From the NCBI RefSeq assembly GCF_001567565.1, contig NZ_LSSW01000029.1:620001-684000 (forward strand): DNA of 64,000 nt, given 5' to 3'. The translations under genes were made by a program, and so were the position numbers. This document shows positions 8,681 through 17,559 of this stretch, piece by piece. The stretch comes from Ectopseudomonas composti (GTDB lineage: Bacteria; Pseudomonadota; Gammaproteobacteria; Pseudomonadales; Pseudomonadaceae). A model generated the notes under the pieces. The model saw nothing but the letters and a program-made list of their open reading frames with translations. It was not told where the DNA came from and did not search any database. Position 1 is the stretch's first letter; each line of letters opens with the position of its first letter.

Positions 8681-9787
8681 TCAGTCGCTGCTGACCCGGC
8701 GTACGCCGCCTGACTCGCTCAACTGCAATTGGGCGGCGACGCTGCCCAGGGCTGGGAAGGCCACCAGGTGGTCGGCGGCAATGCGGATGCCCACTTCGTC
8801 GCCCGGCTGGTGGTCGGCATGGCTGGGGAAGATCGATTCCAGCTGGCTGCCGGTGGGCAGCTGCAGGCGATAGAGGGTGGCGGCGCCGAGGAAGGTCTTG
8901 CCGACGATGCGCCCCTTCAGCGTGCTGCTCTCGTCCGGCACGATGTCGTCCGGGCGCAATAGCACATCCACCGCACTGCCCTGTGCCCAGGTATAGGCAC
9001 GGTTGCCGCGGATCACGCCGAGTTCGGTCTGCACCGTTTCCGGGGTGAGCAACTGGCCGCGGATGAAGTAGCCCTGGCCGATGAAGCTGGCGACGAAGGG
9101 CGTCAGCGGCTCGTGATAGAGATTGAACGGCGTGTCCCATTGCTCCAGGCGGCCATCCTTGAACACACCGACGTGGTCGCTGACCGCGAAGGCTTCTTCC
9201 TGATCATGGGTCACCAGGATGGCGCTGGTGCCGCGCATCTTGAGGATCTCGCGCACTTCATGGCTCAGGCGTCGACGCAGTTCGCCATCGAGATTGGAGA
9301 AGGGCTCGTCGAGCAGCAGCAGTTTCGGCGCTGGTGCCAGGGCACGGGCCAGGGCCACGCGTTGCTGTTGGCCGCCGGACAGCTCGTGCGGGTAGCGTTT
9401 GGCCAGATGGCCGAGCTTGACCAGCTCCAGCAGCTCCTGGGTCGCGCGCTCGGCATTGCCCTGCTTGCGAATGCCGAAGGCGACGTTCTGCGCCACGCTC
9501 AGGTGGGGGAACAGGGCGTAGTCCTGAAACACCATGCCGATCTGGCGTTTCTCCGGTGCCAGGGTGAAGCCGGCGCGGGAGATGACGTCGCCATCGAGCA
9601 CGATCTCGCCTTCGAGTACCGGCTCGAAGCCGGCGATGGCGCGTAACGTCGTGGTCTTGCCGCAGCCGGAGGGGCCAAGCAGGCAACCGATATCGCCAGC
9701 GTTGAGGTGCAGGTCGAGATCCTGCACCACCTTGTGCGCGTGGTAGCCGCAGTTCAGCCCGTTCAGCTGCAGCAGGGGTGGGTTCAT
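8681..9787 (-). CDS. ABC transporter ATP-binding protein (PotA/FbpC-like), orphan
   Basis: A 368-residue importer-type ATPase. Walker A GPSGCGKT near residue 39, signature LSGGQQQR near 137, Walker B LLLLDEP near 157 and the switch histidine in VTHDQEEA are intact. Beyond residue about 240 lies a TOBE-like regulatory domain as in PotA, FbpC and MalK. No permease or binding-protein gene is next to it. Instead its ATG overlaps the argF stop (ATGA), so it is cotranscribed with arginine biosynthesis. The transported substrate cannot be read from the sequence. Confidence 0.88.
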   Translation of the reverse strand: MNPPLLQLNGLNCGYHAHKVVQDLDLHLNAGDIGCLLGPSGCGKTTTLRAIAGFEPVLEGEIVLDGDVISRAGFTLAPEKRQIGMVFQDYALFPHLSVAQNVAFGIRKQGNAERATQELLELVKLGHLAKRYPHELSGGQQQRVALARALAPAPKLLLLDEPFSNLDGELRRRLSHEVREILKMRGTSAILVTHDQEEAFAVSDHVGVFKDGRLEQWDTPFNLYHEPLTPFVASFIGQGYFIRGQLLTPETVQTELGVIRGNRAYTWAQGSAVDVLLRPDDIVPDESSTLKGRIVGKTFLGAATLYRLQLPTGSQLESIFPSHADHQPGDEVGIRIAADHLVAFPALGSVAAQLQLSESGGVRRVSSD

Positions 9788-10704
9788 GCGTGGTGGTACG
9801 CCGGATCGACCAGCATCTCCAGCAGCGCTTTCTGTGCGTGCAGACGGTTTTCGGCCTGACTCCAGGCGACCGAGCGGGGATCGTCGAGCAGGTCGACACT
9901 GATTTCCTCGCCGCGGTGGGCCGGCAGGCAGTGCATGAACAGCACGTCCTGGGCGGCTGCATCGAGCAGCTCACGGGTGACCTGGTAAGGACGGAACAGC
10001 GCCATGCGCTGCTCGGCTTCGTCTTCCTGGCCCATGGAGGCCCATACGTCGGTGCTGACCAGATGGGCGCCGGTCATCGCTTCACGCGGGTCACGCAATA
10101 CCTGCACGCGATCACCGGCCAGGGCCAGGAAGCGCGCGTCCGGCTCGTAGCCCTCGGGGCAGGCGACTTTCAACTGGAAGTTGAACTGGATCGCCGCCTC
10201 GATGTAGGAGTTGCACATGTTGTTGCCGTCACCGATCCAGGCCACCGTCTTGCCGGCGATGTTGCCGCGGTGTTCGAGGAAGGTCTGCATGTCGGCAAGC
10301 AGCTGGCATGGATGCAGATCGTCGGACAGGCCGTTGATCACCGGCACCCTGGACTTGGCGGCGAACTCGGTGAGGTTGCTGTGGGCGAAGGTGCGGATCA
10401 TCACCGCATCGAGCATGCTCGACATGACGATGGCAGCGTCGCCGATCGGCTCGCCTCGGCCCAGCTGGGTATCGCGCGGCGAGAGGAAGATGGCCTGGCC
10501 GCCGAGCTGGATCATGCCGGCTTCGAACGACAGGCGGGTACGGGTCGAGGCTTTCTCGAAGATCATGCCCAGTACGCGGTTCTTCAGCGGTTCGAACAGC
10601 ACGCCGCGATTACGCAGATCCTTCAGCTCGATGCCTCGGCGGATCAGTCCCACCAGTTCGTCCGGTGTGTAATCCATCATCGAGAGAAAGTGTCTGACGC
10701 TCAT
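9784..10704 (-). CDS. argF: ornithine carbamoyltransferase, anabolic
   Basis: A 306-residue enzyme joining carbamoyl phosphate and ornithine to citrulline in arginine biosynthesis. The carbamoyl-phosphate loop STRTR is near residue 53, the HPCQLLAD motif near 131 and the catalytic HCLPAHRG near 254. Length matches the anabolic ArgF rather than the longer catabolic ArcB, and no arc genes are near. It leads a two-gene unit with the orphan ATPase. Confidence 0.95.
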   Translation of the reverse strand: MSVRHFLSMMDYTPDELVGLIRRGIELKDLRNRGVLFEPLKNRVLGMIFEKASTRTRLSFEAGMIQLGGQAIFLSPRDTQLGRGEPIGDAAIVMSSMLDAVMIRTFAHSNLTEFAAKSRVPVINGLSDDLHPCQLLADMQTFLEHRGNIAGKTVAWIGDGNNMCNSYIEAAIQFNFQLKVACPEGYEPDARFLALAGDRVQVLRDPREAMTGAHLVSTDVWASMGQEDEAEQRMALFRPYQVTRELLDAAAQDVLFMHCLPAHRGEEISVDLLDDPRSVAWSQAENRLHAQKALLEMLVDPAYHHA

Positions 10705-11062
10705 CGTTAACTACCTTTATCACTACAGTTCGCAAGTCTGTGGCCGGTGACAAAACCGACAAAAACAGCAGAGCTTGCGGCAGGAGGCCGCAGGGTGCGA
10801 CGAAACAGGGGAAGCCGCGATCCTATAAGGAAATGGCGAGACGACGCAAGTTACCGCCTGCGAGTGCGCAGAATCCTGTTTTACAAGCTTTTTTGCCAAA
10901 GCTTTGGCGCCAGCGATAGCACAGACTTCAGCGCCTGGATCGGCACCCATGATGCCTGCCGATTCACGGGACGAACGCTGCTGGCGTCGCCCTCGGGCTC
11001 GGCCCATAGTTCATGACCTGCGACCTGACCGGTCGTCTCGGATCAGAACAAGAGGCCAGGCC
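10705..11062. other. intergenic region between argF and molybdopterin oxidoreductase
   Basis: These 358 bases separate two divergent genes and hold their promoters. TGTCG/GTCAC-like half-sites on the minus strand about 45-60 bp upstream of argF recall ArgR half-sites, but the match is too weak to call. I see no gene, RNA or repeat here. Confidence 0.5.
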
Positions 11063-13171
11063 ATGACCAAGTCCCTCCATTACCGTGCATGCCATCTGTG
11101 CGAAGCCATCTGCGGCCTTGCCATCGAAACCGAAACCCAGCCCGACGGCAGCACGCAGATTCGCTCGATCAAGGGCGATGCTCAGGATAGCTTCAGCCGA
11201 GGCCACATTTGCCCCAAGGCCGTGGCGCTGCAGGACATCCAGAACGACCCCGACCGTATCCGCCAGCCCATGCGTCGCATTGGCGAGCAATGGCAGGCCA
11301 TCGCCTGGGAAGACGCGTTCGAGCTGGTAGCCGAGCGCATGAGCGCGATTCAGGCCGAGCATGGGCAGAACGCCGTGGCCGTCTATCAGGGCAATCCCAG
11401 CGTGCACAACTACGGGCTGATGACCCACAGCAACTACTTCCTCGGTCAGCTGAAAACCCGCAATCGGTTCTCCGCTACCTCGGTCGACCAGTTGCCACAC
11501 CACCTGACCAGTCACCTGATGTATGGCCACGGCCTGCTGATTCCGATTCCCGATATCGATCACACCGATTTCATGCTGATCCTTGGCGGCAATCCGCTGG
11601 CTTCCAACGGCAGCATCATGACGGTGCCGGATGTGGAAAAGCGCCTGAAGGCCATCCAGGCCCGAGGCGGCAAGCTGGTGGTGGTCGACCCGCGTCGCAG
11701 TGAGACCGCAGCCATCGCCGACCAGCATCTGTTCGTGCGCCCTGGCAGCGATGCCGCGTTGCTGCTGGCGCTGCTCAATACCCTGCTCGAGGAGGGCCTG
11801 ACCCGTGACAGCCATCTGCCGGTGGAAGGCCTGGAGCAGGTGCGCGCGGCGATTGCCGGCTTCGATGCCGAAGCCATGAGCGCGCGTTGTGGCGTGCCGG
11901 CACAAACCATCCGCCAGTTGGCGCGCGACTTCGCCGCGGCAGACAAGGCGGTGTGCTACGGCCGCATGGGTGTTTCCACCCAGGCATTCGGCACCCTGTG
12001 CCAGTGGCTGGTGCAACTTATCAACCTGGTGACCGGCAATCTGGATCGCAGTGGCGGTGTGCTCTGCACCACGCCAGCGGTGGATCTGGTAGCGAGCACT
12101 TCGGGTGGACATTTCAATCGCTGGCAGAGCCGGGTATCCGGGCTGCCGGAATACGGTGGTGAACTGCCGGTTTCGGCCCTGGCCGAGGAGATGCTGACCC
12201 CCGGCGAAGGGCAGATTCGCGCTCTGGTCACTGTGGCCGGCAACCCGGTGCTGTCCACGCCCAATGGGCGTCAGCTGGAGCAGGCGCTGGACGGCTTGGA
12301 CTTCATGCTTTCGGTGGATTTCTACATCAACGAGACCACTCGCTACGCCGATCTGATCCTGCCGCCGACCGCGCCGCTGGAGCATGATCACTACGACACT
12401 ACCTTCAATGTTTTCGCGGTGCGCAATGTCACCCGCTTCAACGAGGCAGTGCTGGCCAAGCCGGACGGCGCCTTGCATGACTGGGAAATCTTCGTGGGGC
12501 TGGCCAAGGCCTTCGCCGCGCGCAATAACCTAGAGCTGAAGCCGACCCTGGCGCCGGAGCAGATGATCGACATGGGTTTGCGCTTCGGTTCCTACGGTGA
12601 TCGCAGTGAACGCAAACTCAGCCTGGCTGCCTTGCGCGAGCATCCCCATGGACTCGACCTGGGGCCGCTGCAGCCGAATCTTGCTGCGCGCCTGAAAACG
12701 CCGAGCAAGGCGGTGCAGGCCGCGCCTGAGCTGCTGCTGGCCGATCTGGCGCGGTTCGCCGAGCAGCAACAGCCCGCCGCTCATGAACTATTGCTGATCG
12801 GCCGTCGCCATGTGCGCAGCAACAATTCCTGGATGCACAACTATCACCGTCTGGTGAAGGGCAAACCGCGCCACCAATTGCTGATGAATCCGCAGGATCT
12901 GGCCAGTCGCGGTCTGGCCGATGGTCAGCGCGTGCAGGTTCGTTCGCGGGTCGGCAGTATCGAAGTGGAAGTGGCTGCCAGCGACGAGGTGATGGCGGGT
13001 GTGGTCAGTCTGCCCCATGGCTGGGGCCATGCCCGGCCGGGAGTGCAGATGGAGATCGCGCGTGCGCAACCAGGTGCCAGTGCCAATGACCTGACCGATG
13101 AGCGCAGGCTCGATGCCTTGTCCGGTAATGCGGTGCTCAATGGTGTGCCGGTGGAGGTGGTGGCTGCTTAG
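11063..13171 (+). CDS. molybdopterin oxidoreductase (formate dehydrogenase/BisC-like)
   Basis: A 702-residue member of the DMSO-reductase superfamily binding a bis-MGD molybdenum cofactor. A [4Fe-4S] motif is at the N-terminus (Cys10, Cys13, Cys17, Cys50), followed by the catalytic domains and a C-terminal MGD-binding domain (about 590-702, with MNPQDLASRGLADGQRV). There is no Tat signal, so the enzyme is probably cytoplasmic. No partner electron-transfer subunit is adjacent, and the reaction is unknown. The start follows GAGG 9 bases upstream. It depends on the Moco pathway, of which moaA is present at 31-32 kb. Confidence 0.88.
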   Translation: MTKSLHYRACHLCEAICGLAIETETQPDGSTQIRSIKGDAQDSFSRGHICPKAVALQDIQNDPDRIRQPMRRIGEQWQAIAWEDAFELVAERMSAIQAEHGQNAVAVYQGNPSVHNYGLMTHSNYFLGQLKTRNRFSATSVDQLPHHLTSHLMYGHGLLIPIPDIDHTDFMLILGGNPLASNGSIMTVPDVEKRLKAIQARGGKLVVVDPRRSETAAIADQHLFVRPGSDAALLLALLNTLLEEGLTRDSHLPVEGLEQVRAAIAGFDAEAMSARCGVPAQTIRQLARDFAAADKAVCYGRMGVSTQAFGTLCQWLVQLINLVTGNLDRSGGVLCTTPAVDLVASTSGGHFNRWQSRVSGLPEYGGELPVSALAEEMLTPGEGQIRALVTVAGNPVLSTPNGRQLEQALDGLDFMLSVDFYINETTRYADLILPPTAPLEHDHYDTTFNVFAVRNVTRFNEAVLAKPDGALHDWEIFVGLAKAFAARNNLELKPTLAPEQMIDMGLRFGSYGDRSERKLSLAALREHPHGLDLGPLQPNLAARLKTPSKAVQAAPELLLADLARFAEQQQPAAHELLLIGRRHVRSNNSWMHNYHRLVKGKPRHQLLMNPQDLASRGLADGQRVQVRSRVGSIEVEVAASDEVMAGVVSLPHGWGHARPGVQMEIARAQPGASANDLTDERRLDALSGNAVLNGVPVEVVAA

Positions 13172-13218
13172 CTTGGATGCAATCGGGGGTCGCATCAAGA
13201 CAATGTGACGACGGCAAG

Positions 13219-13241
13219 GCCGAGCATTATGCTCGGCTTTT
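13219..13241 (+). terminator. terminator of the molybdopterin oxidoreductase gene
   Basis: A perfect 8-bp stem GCCGAGCA/TGCTCGGC with a 3-nt loop, then TTTT. It lies 48 bases after the oxidoreductase stop codon and before grxD. Confidence 0.8.
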
Positions 13242-13301
13242 CGCTACAATCGCGCCACCGTGGCGACCGTCGGGTCGCGAAGTCTATGCTGAGGTGCCCC
13301 C

Positions 13302-13628
13302 ATGGATATCATCGAAACCATCAAAGAGCAGATCGCCAACAACACCGTTCTGCTGTACATGAAAGGCTCGCCCAATGCGCCGCAGTGTGGCTTCTCTGCC
13401 CGCGCTGCCCAGGTAGTGATGGGCTGCGGCGAGAAATTCGCCTACGTCGACATCCTGCAGAATCCGGAAATCCGCGCCAACCTGCCGAAGTACGCCAACT
13501 GGCCGACTTTCCCGCAGCTGTGGGTCGGTGGCGAGCTGGTCGGCGGTAGCGACATCCTTACCGAGATGTTCGAGAAGGGCGAGCTGCAGACCCTGATCAA
13601 GGACGCTGTAGGCAAAGCCGACGCCTGA
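13302..13628 (+). CDS. grxD: monothiol glutaredoxin, Grx4 family
   Basis: A 108-residue protein with the CGFS active site (residues 29-32 in APQCGFSARA) and the glutathione-binding WPTFPQLW block. In this family the protein binds a [2Fe-2S] cluster with glutathione and delivers Fe-S clusters in the cytosol. A TACAAT -10-like box lies about 55 bases upstream of the start, and a terminator follows the gene, so it is probably monocistronic. Confidence 0.95.
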   Translation: MDIIETIKEQIANNTVLLYMKGSPNAPQCGFSARAAQVVMGCGEKFAYVDILQNPEIRANLPKYANWPTFPQLWVGGELVGGSDILTEMFEKGELQTLIKDAVGKADA

Positions 13629-13650
13629 TCGCTGCGCTTGCAAAGCAAAG

Positions 13651-13672
13651 AACCCGCCTAGGCGGGTTTTTT
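13651..13672. terminator. terminator between grxD and ydbL
   Basis: An 8-bp stem AACCCGCC/GGCGGGTT with a 2-nt loop and a run of six T. It ends grxD and could also serve the converging ydbL operon. Confidence 0.88.
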
Positions 13673-13691
13673 CGTTTCTGCCAGCTGCTCT

Positions 13692-14030
13692 CTATTTCTG
13701 CAGCCACTGGCCATTGAGCTGGATGAACTGGCCCTTGGGGGTACGCTCGATGGCCTTCTTGCCGGCGATGGCTTCCACGTCGCTCAGGCTGATGCCGTTG
13801 TCCTGGGCCACCTTCTGGTATTCGGCGCGACGCGCCTGGTTGATCAGGCGGGCGATTTCATCGGCCTGGCCGCCAGGTTTGACCACGCCGAGGTAGCCAT
13901 TGGCCTGCTCGCCCAGTTGGCCGCTGGCCTTGGCGTCGCCGAGGGCGCTCATGGCCTGGTTGAGGTTCAGTGCGTAGGCCGGCAGGCTGAGGGTCAGTGC
14001 CAGTAGCAGGGTCGAAATGTATCGAATCAT
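13692..14030 (-). CDS. ydbL: YdbL family (DUF1318) periplasmic protein
   Basis: A 112-residue protein with a signal peptide (about residues 1-20, ending LPAYALNL). The mature part is a small DUF1318 domain with the conserved YQKVAQDNGIS segment. Start MIRYISTLL is preceded by a purine-rich GAGAGA. It is the last gene of ydbH-ynbE-ydbL. In E. coli YdbH and YnbE bridge the two membranes in phospholipid transport and YdbL modulates that complex. The role here is inferred from family and operon. Confidence 0.88.
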   Translation of the reverse strand: MIRYISTLLLALTLSLPAYALNLNQAMSALGDAKASGQLGEQANGYLGVVKPGGQADEIARLINQARRAEYQKVAQDNGISLSDVEAIAGKKAIERTPKGQFIQLNGQWLQK

Positions 14031-14071
14031 CGTCTCTCTCCGTGGAGCCTTTTCACGCCGTAACGGCGGGC

Positions 14072-14263
14072 TCAAAACAGACCACTGTCTTCGTTGAATA
14101 CGTTGTCCAGCGCCTTGTCCACCTTGATGTAGATCTCGTGCTCGACCTTGACGTTGAGGTTGATGTTGATCGGCTCGTTGGGCATGGCCAGCTGCACCGT
14201 CGGGGTACAGGCCTGGCAGAGCAGGCCCAGGCTCATGGAGACGAGGAGGCGGTACGTACGCAT
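14072..14263 (-). CDS. ynbE: YnbE family outer-membrane lipoprotein
   Basis: A 63-residue lipoprotein. The signal peptide ends in a lipobox-like CQAC (cysteine near residue 19), and the mature part NININLNVKVEHEIYIKVD is a short amphipathic beta segment as in YnbE, which stacks on the YdbH end at the outer membrane. A strong AGGAG precedes MRTYRLLVS. It begins 4 bases after the ydbH stop, so coexpression is tight. Confidence 0.87.
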   Translation of the reverse strand: MRTYRLLVSMSLGLLCQACTPTVQLAMPNEPININLNVKVEHEIYIKVDKALDNVFNEDSGLF

Positions 14264-14267
14264 GGCG

Positions 14268-16823
14268 CTACTCCTTTGATTCTTGGGGGACACGCTGACG
14301 CATCCGTTGCTGAATCCGTTGCTGGATGATGTCGTTGACCTTGTCGGTCAGTTGCAGGCTGGCCAGCAGGGTCGGAATGTCTTCTTCCAGGTTGATGTTG
14401 AAGTGGATAGGCCGGCCCTGTTCGATGGCCGGGTTCTGTCCATGTAGACGCATACCGAGGCGCAGTGTGCCGGACGAATCATAGTCGAGGCTACTGCTGA
14501 GCAGGTCGTAGTGAAAATCCTCCAGCGCGTCGGTGACCAGCTTCATGCCCGGGTTGGCCAGGCCCATGGCGCGGATGCGTGGCGAGTGAAAGCGTAGGCG
14601 CCCGCCCGGTGCTCGTGCTTCGATCAGCCCCTGCTCGATGCTGATCGCCTCGCCCAGGCGCAGCGGCAGCGTGCCGTCGATCAGGCCATTACCCGCCAGC
14701 CCTTCGGCCGGATACACGCGAAACAGTTCTTGCAGATCCAGACCGCGAAGCTTCAGTGGCAGCAGCTGGCTGGGCCGCTCCAGCGCCCAGGTCGCCGGTT
14801 CCAGACTCAGGCTGCCACCAAGGATGCCCAGTTCCGCCCGCTGATGGCTGAGGCTGCCAGCCAGGGGGCGTTGCACGCTGGCCTGATAGCTGGCCTGCAG
14901 CTGCAAGGGGCCGAGGGCGATGCCCGGGTCGATCTGTTTCGCGCTCAGGCTCGGCAGCTCCAGCGTCAGGCGATCGCCCGCCAGTTGCAGGCGCAGCTCA
15001 GCGTCCACACCGCTCAGCGTGCTGCGGTCATAGATGCCTGCCAGGCCCTTGCCGGTCAGGTTGGCCCGCAGGTGCAACGGCTGGCCAGTGGGCAGGCTGA
15101 GGTTGGCGTCGCCCTGGATGCGGCCGTTGTCCAGGGTCAGCAGCGCTGGCCAGCTGGCCAGGGTTCGTGCCAACGGGTTGCCTGCGCGCAGGAAGAGTTC
15201 GTCGAGCCTGGCGTTGAGCGTCAGCGCATCGGTTGCGTGGTCCAGGCCCAGGGTCATGCTCAGCCCCGAATCAGCCAGCAGGGCGCCTTCGAGTGTCTGG
15301 CTGGCGCTGTCTGCTGCTACCCGGCCTTGCCATTGCCAACCCTGCGCTTGCAGTTGCGGGTGTTGCAGGCTGTGTATGCGCAGTGCCAGCGGCCCGCTCA
15401 GTGTCGCTGAACTTGGAGCGCCAGCCAGTTCGAGAGCGCCGAGTGTCAGTCGAGTCTGCTGCAGCTGCAGATCGCCGCTGCGCAGCTGCTGGATAGTCAG
15501 GTGAGCGTCTTCGGCCAGGTTGAATTGCAGTTGTTGCGTGGTCGCGCTGCCGCTCAGGTCCAGTTTCAGCTGCAGATCATCGGCCCGGCTGCCTGCCAGG
15601 TCCACGCGCTTGCTGCGGGCGTCGAGTTGCAACTGGCGTACGTTCAGCGACCAATCGGGGGCTTGTCGCAGGCCAAGCTCGGCGTTCGCCTGCAGCTCGA
15701 GTGCGCCCAGGCCGGTGAGCTTGAGTTGCACGGCCAGTTCGTTGTCGTGGCTGCTCTGCACTGGCGTCAGCTGCATCTGCAGATGGCTGGGTTGCAAGCC
15801 GCTCGGCAGCGTGGCCAGCCAGGCGGCGTCCTGCATGTCGAGTTGCAGGTTGCCGTGCAGCTTGCGTGCTTGCCAGGTGCCGCTGGCGTTGAGCAGGTCG
15901 AGCTGCAGTTCGCCGCTGAGCAGGCCCGCGCCGGGCAGCGGCCAGGGCTGCGGCAGCTGGGCGTCGACCCGCAGCCATCCAGGCGCGGCGAGCAACTCGC
16001 CGAACTCGCGGGTGGTCTGCGGCAGCTGCAGTTGCCACTGGGCGATGATCCCGGCTTGCTGCGGTGTCGTGGGCAGGTTGGTGGCGTCGAGTGGGGTCCA
16101 TTCGCTCAGCCAGGTACCGACCCAGGCAATCTCCTGCAAAGGTGCGAGCAGCAGGTTGCCGGCCCATTGCATTGCGTCGCCCTCGGCGCGTAGATAGCTG
16201 CGCAGCTCCATTTGCTGCTGATCGTCGAGGTGCAGGCTCATCTGTAGGTGGCGCGTGCTGTCTGGTGCGCTGCCCAGGCCCTGCCAGCGGGCATCTAGCT
16301 GTGCGCTGTGAGTCTCACGCTCAAGCTGCAGGTGCAACTGCAAGGCATCGTTCAGATGCTGCAGGCTGAGGTTGCCGGCAAGCGTGCACAGGCCGCTGTG
16401 GCAGGGCAGCCGCGCCTGGGTGTCGCGTAGGTCGATCTGTCGCGGCAGCCATGGCAGGGTGTCGAGCACTGACTGGAAGAGGGCGTCGAGGTCGCTCTCG
16501 GTTGATGGCTGCGTCGCGGTCGATGCGGGTTGCCAGTCGATTTGCAGACTCTGGACAGCAAGGCGATAGCGTGGCGTCTCGCTGGCCAGCCAATCGAGTT
16601 GCAACTGGCTGGCCTGCGCGTGCAACTCACCGCCCTGGCGCTGCGTCAGGCGCAAATCGTGCAGCTGCACACCGCGCCAGGACAGGCTCAGTCGCTGCCA
16701 GTCCAGTTCGATGTGTTGCTCCTTGAGCAGTTGCTGCACGCGGTAGCTGGCATAGCCGATCAGTAGCGACGGCAGCGCCAGAGTCGCCACGCAGATGCTC
16801 AGCCAGAAACGCCGGCGGCTCAT
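14268..16823 (-). CDS. ydbH: YdbH family intermembrane phospholipid transport protein
   Basis: An 851-residue AsmA-like protein with one N-terminal membrane anchor (residues about 7-28). The remainder is periplasmic and rich in Leu/Gln beta strands, the pattern of the elongated hydrophobic groove of TamB, YhdP and YdbH. The C-terminal part has the DUF-type segment with FNINLEEDIPTLLASLQL. In E. coli YdbH acts with TamB and YhdP to carry phospholipids to the outer membrane. It heads the operon ydbH-ynbE-ydbL. Confidence 0.87.
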   Translation of the reverse strand: MSRRRFWLSICVATLALPSLLIGYASYRVQQLLKEQHIELDWQRLSLSWRGVQLHDLRLTQRQGGELHAQASQLQLDWLASETPRYRLAVQSLQIDWQPASTATQPSTESDLDALFQSVLDTLPWLPRQIDLRDTQARLPCHSGLCTLAGNLSLQHLNDALQLHLQLERETHSAQLDARWQGLGSAPDSTRHLQMSLHLDDQQQMELRSYLRAEGDAMQWAGNLLLAPLQEIAWVGTWLSEWTPLDATNLPTTPQQAGIIAQWQLQLPQTTREFGELLAAPGWLRVDAQLPQPWPLPGAGLLSGELQLDLLNASGTWQARKLHGNLQLDMQDAAWLATLPSGLQPSHLQMQLTPVQSSHDNELAVQLKLTGLGALELQANAELGLRQAPDWSLNVRQLQLDARSKRVDLAGSRADDLQLKLDLSGSATTQQLQFNLAEDAHLTIQQLRSGDLQLQQTRLTLGALELAGAPSSATLSGPLALRIHSLQHPQLQAQGWQWQGRVAADSASQTLEGALLADSGLSMTLGLDHATDALTLNARLDELFLRAGNPLARTLASWPALLTLDNGRIQGDANLSLPTGQPLHLRANLTGKGLAGIYDRSTLSGVDAELRLQLAGDRLTLELPSLSAKQIDPGIALGPLQLQASYQASVQRPLAGSLSHQRAELGILGGSLSLEPATWALERPSQLLPLKLRGLDLQELFRVYPAEGLAGNGLIDGTLPLRLGEAISIEQGLIEARAPGGRLRFHSPRIRAMGLANPGMKLVTDALEDFHYDLLSSSLDYDSSGTLRLGMRLHGQNPAIEQGRPIHFNINLEEDIPTLLASLQLTDKVNDIIQQRIQQRMRQRVPQESKE

Positions 16824-16901
16824 GAATGCTCCTTGTCAGATGCCGTGAAGGGACGGTACCCCATGCTCGGGTAGGTGCCAAGCGGCTATCCGTGCTATTG
16901 T

Positions 16902-16939
16902 GTGTTTGCAGCTTTTATTATTTTTTTTGTTCTAAACAC
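16902..16939. promoter_or_regulatory. AT-rich promoter region with inverted repeat before the xre antitoxin
   Basis: GTGTTT and AAACAC face each other across an AT-rich 26-base spacer immediately upstream of the antitoxin ribosome binding site. Xre antitoxins of this class usually repress their own promoter, so this dyad is a candidate operator; that is inference. Confidence 0.35.
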
Positions 16940-16954
16940 GCGTAGGAGGACATG

Positions 16955-17326
16955 ATGAGTGCAGTCACTCGCAGCCAGCCTGACGCCGATGCGGTACTGG
17001 CCAAGGCCTTGCTCAGTACCCGCGAACAGCTGGGGCTGACCCAGCAGGAGCTGGCCGATATCGTCGGTGTGCATCGCAGCGCCATCAGTCGCTGGGGTGA
17101 GCAGGGTGGTTTGCGACCGCAGAGCAAGACCGGTGAACTGGCCCTGCTGCTGATTCGCGCCTACCGCGCCCTGTTCGCCCTGTTCGGCGGCAACCAGCAG
17201 GACATGCGCCACTTTTTGCGCACCGAAAATCGCCATCTGGCCGGCGTGCCGTTGCAGCAGATGAGTCAGGTGCAGGGACTGGTGCGCGTCGTCGAGTATC
17301 TGGACGCCATTCGCGGCAAAGTCTGA
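16955..17326 (+). CDS. Xre/MbcA/ParS-type antitoxin
   Basis: A 123-residue two-domain antitoxin. A helix-turn-helix spans about residues 25-60 (TQQELADIVGVHRSAISRWG), and the C-terminal half is the MbcA/ParS/Xre toxin-binding domain (DUF2384) with ALFALFGG. Two ATGs lie in tandem after AGGAGG; the second is chosen because the first is only 2 bases from the Shine-Dalgarno sequence. It pairs with the RES-domain toxin downstream, from which it is separated by a MITE. Normally the two genes are adjacent or overlapping. Confidence 0.88.
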   Translation: MSAVTRSQPDADAVLAKALLSTREQLGLTQQELADIVGVHRSAISRWGEQGGLRPQSKTGELALLLIRAYRALFALFGGNQQDMRHFLRTENRHLAGVPLQQMSQVQGLVRVVEYLDAIRGKV

Positions 17327-17538
17327 GAGCCTGCTCAAAGCCTGCTGCGCGTCGGGCCTGCTGCGTTAAAAACAGACTCGGTAGGCCGTTTGCGGCCAAC
17401 GCACGTTAGTGCGGCCCCGAAGGGGCGAGCGCAGCGAGTCATGCGAATGTACAAAAGTACAGTTGTCCGCGACTCCGACCGTTCCTCGCCTATTTTTGCC
17501 TTGCACGGCTCTAGCTCGCGATGCTTTGAGCAGGCTCT
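17326..17538. mobile_element. MITE-like element between antitoxin and toxin genes
   Basis: A 213-bp element bounded by a perfect 16-bp terminal inverted repeat (AGAGCCTGCTCAAAGC and its complement). It has no coding capacity. Its left end begins inside the antitoxin stop codon and its right end stops 8 bases before the toxin ribosome binding site. Internal landmarks (GTTAAAAACAG, GCGGCCCCGAAGGGG, CGCCTATTTTTGC) recur in the element at 45843-46101, so the two are related. A short TGTAC/GTACA hairpin lies in the middle. No clear target-site duplication is visible. Confidence 0.75.
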
Positions 17539-17559
17539 ACGCTAATTGGAGGTATCGCC

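Noticed and set aside
10705..10830. ArgR operator before argF
   Set aside because: Only weak TGTCG-like half-sites are visible; not enough to call.
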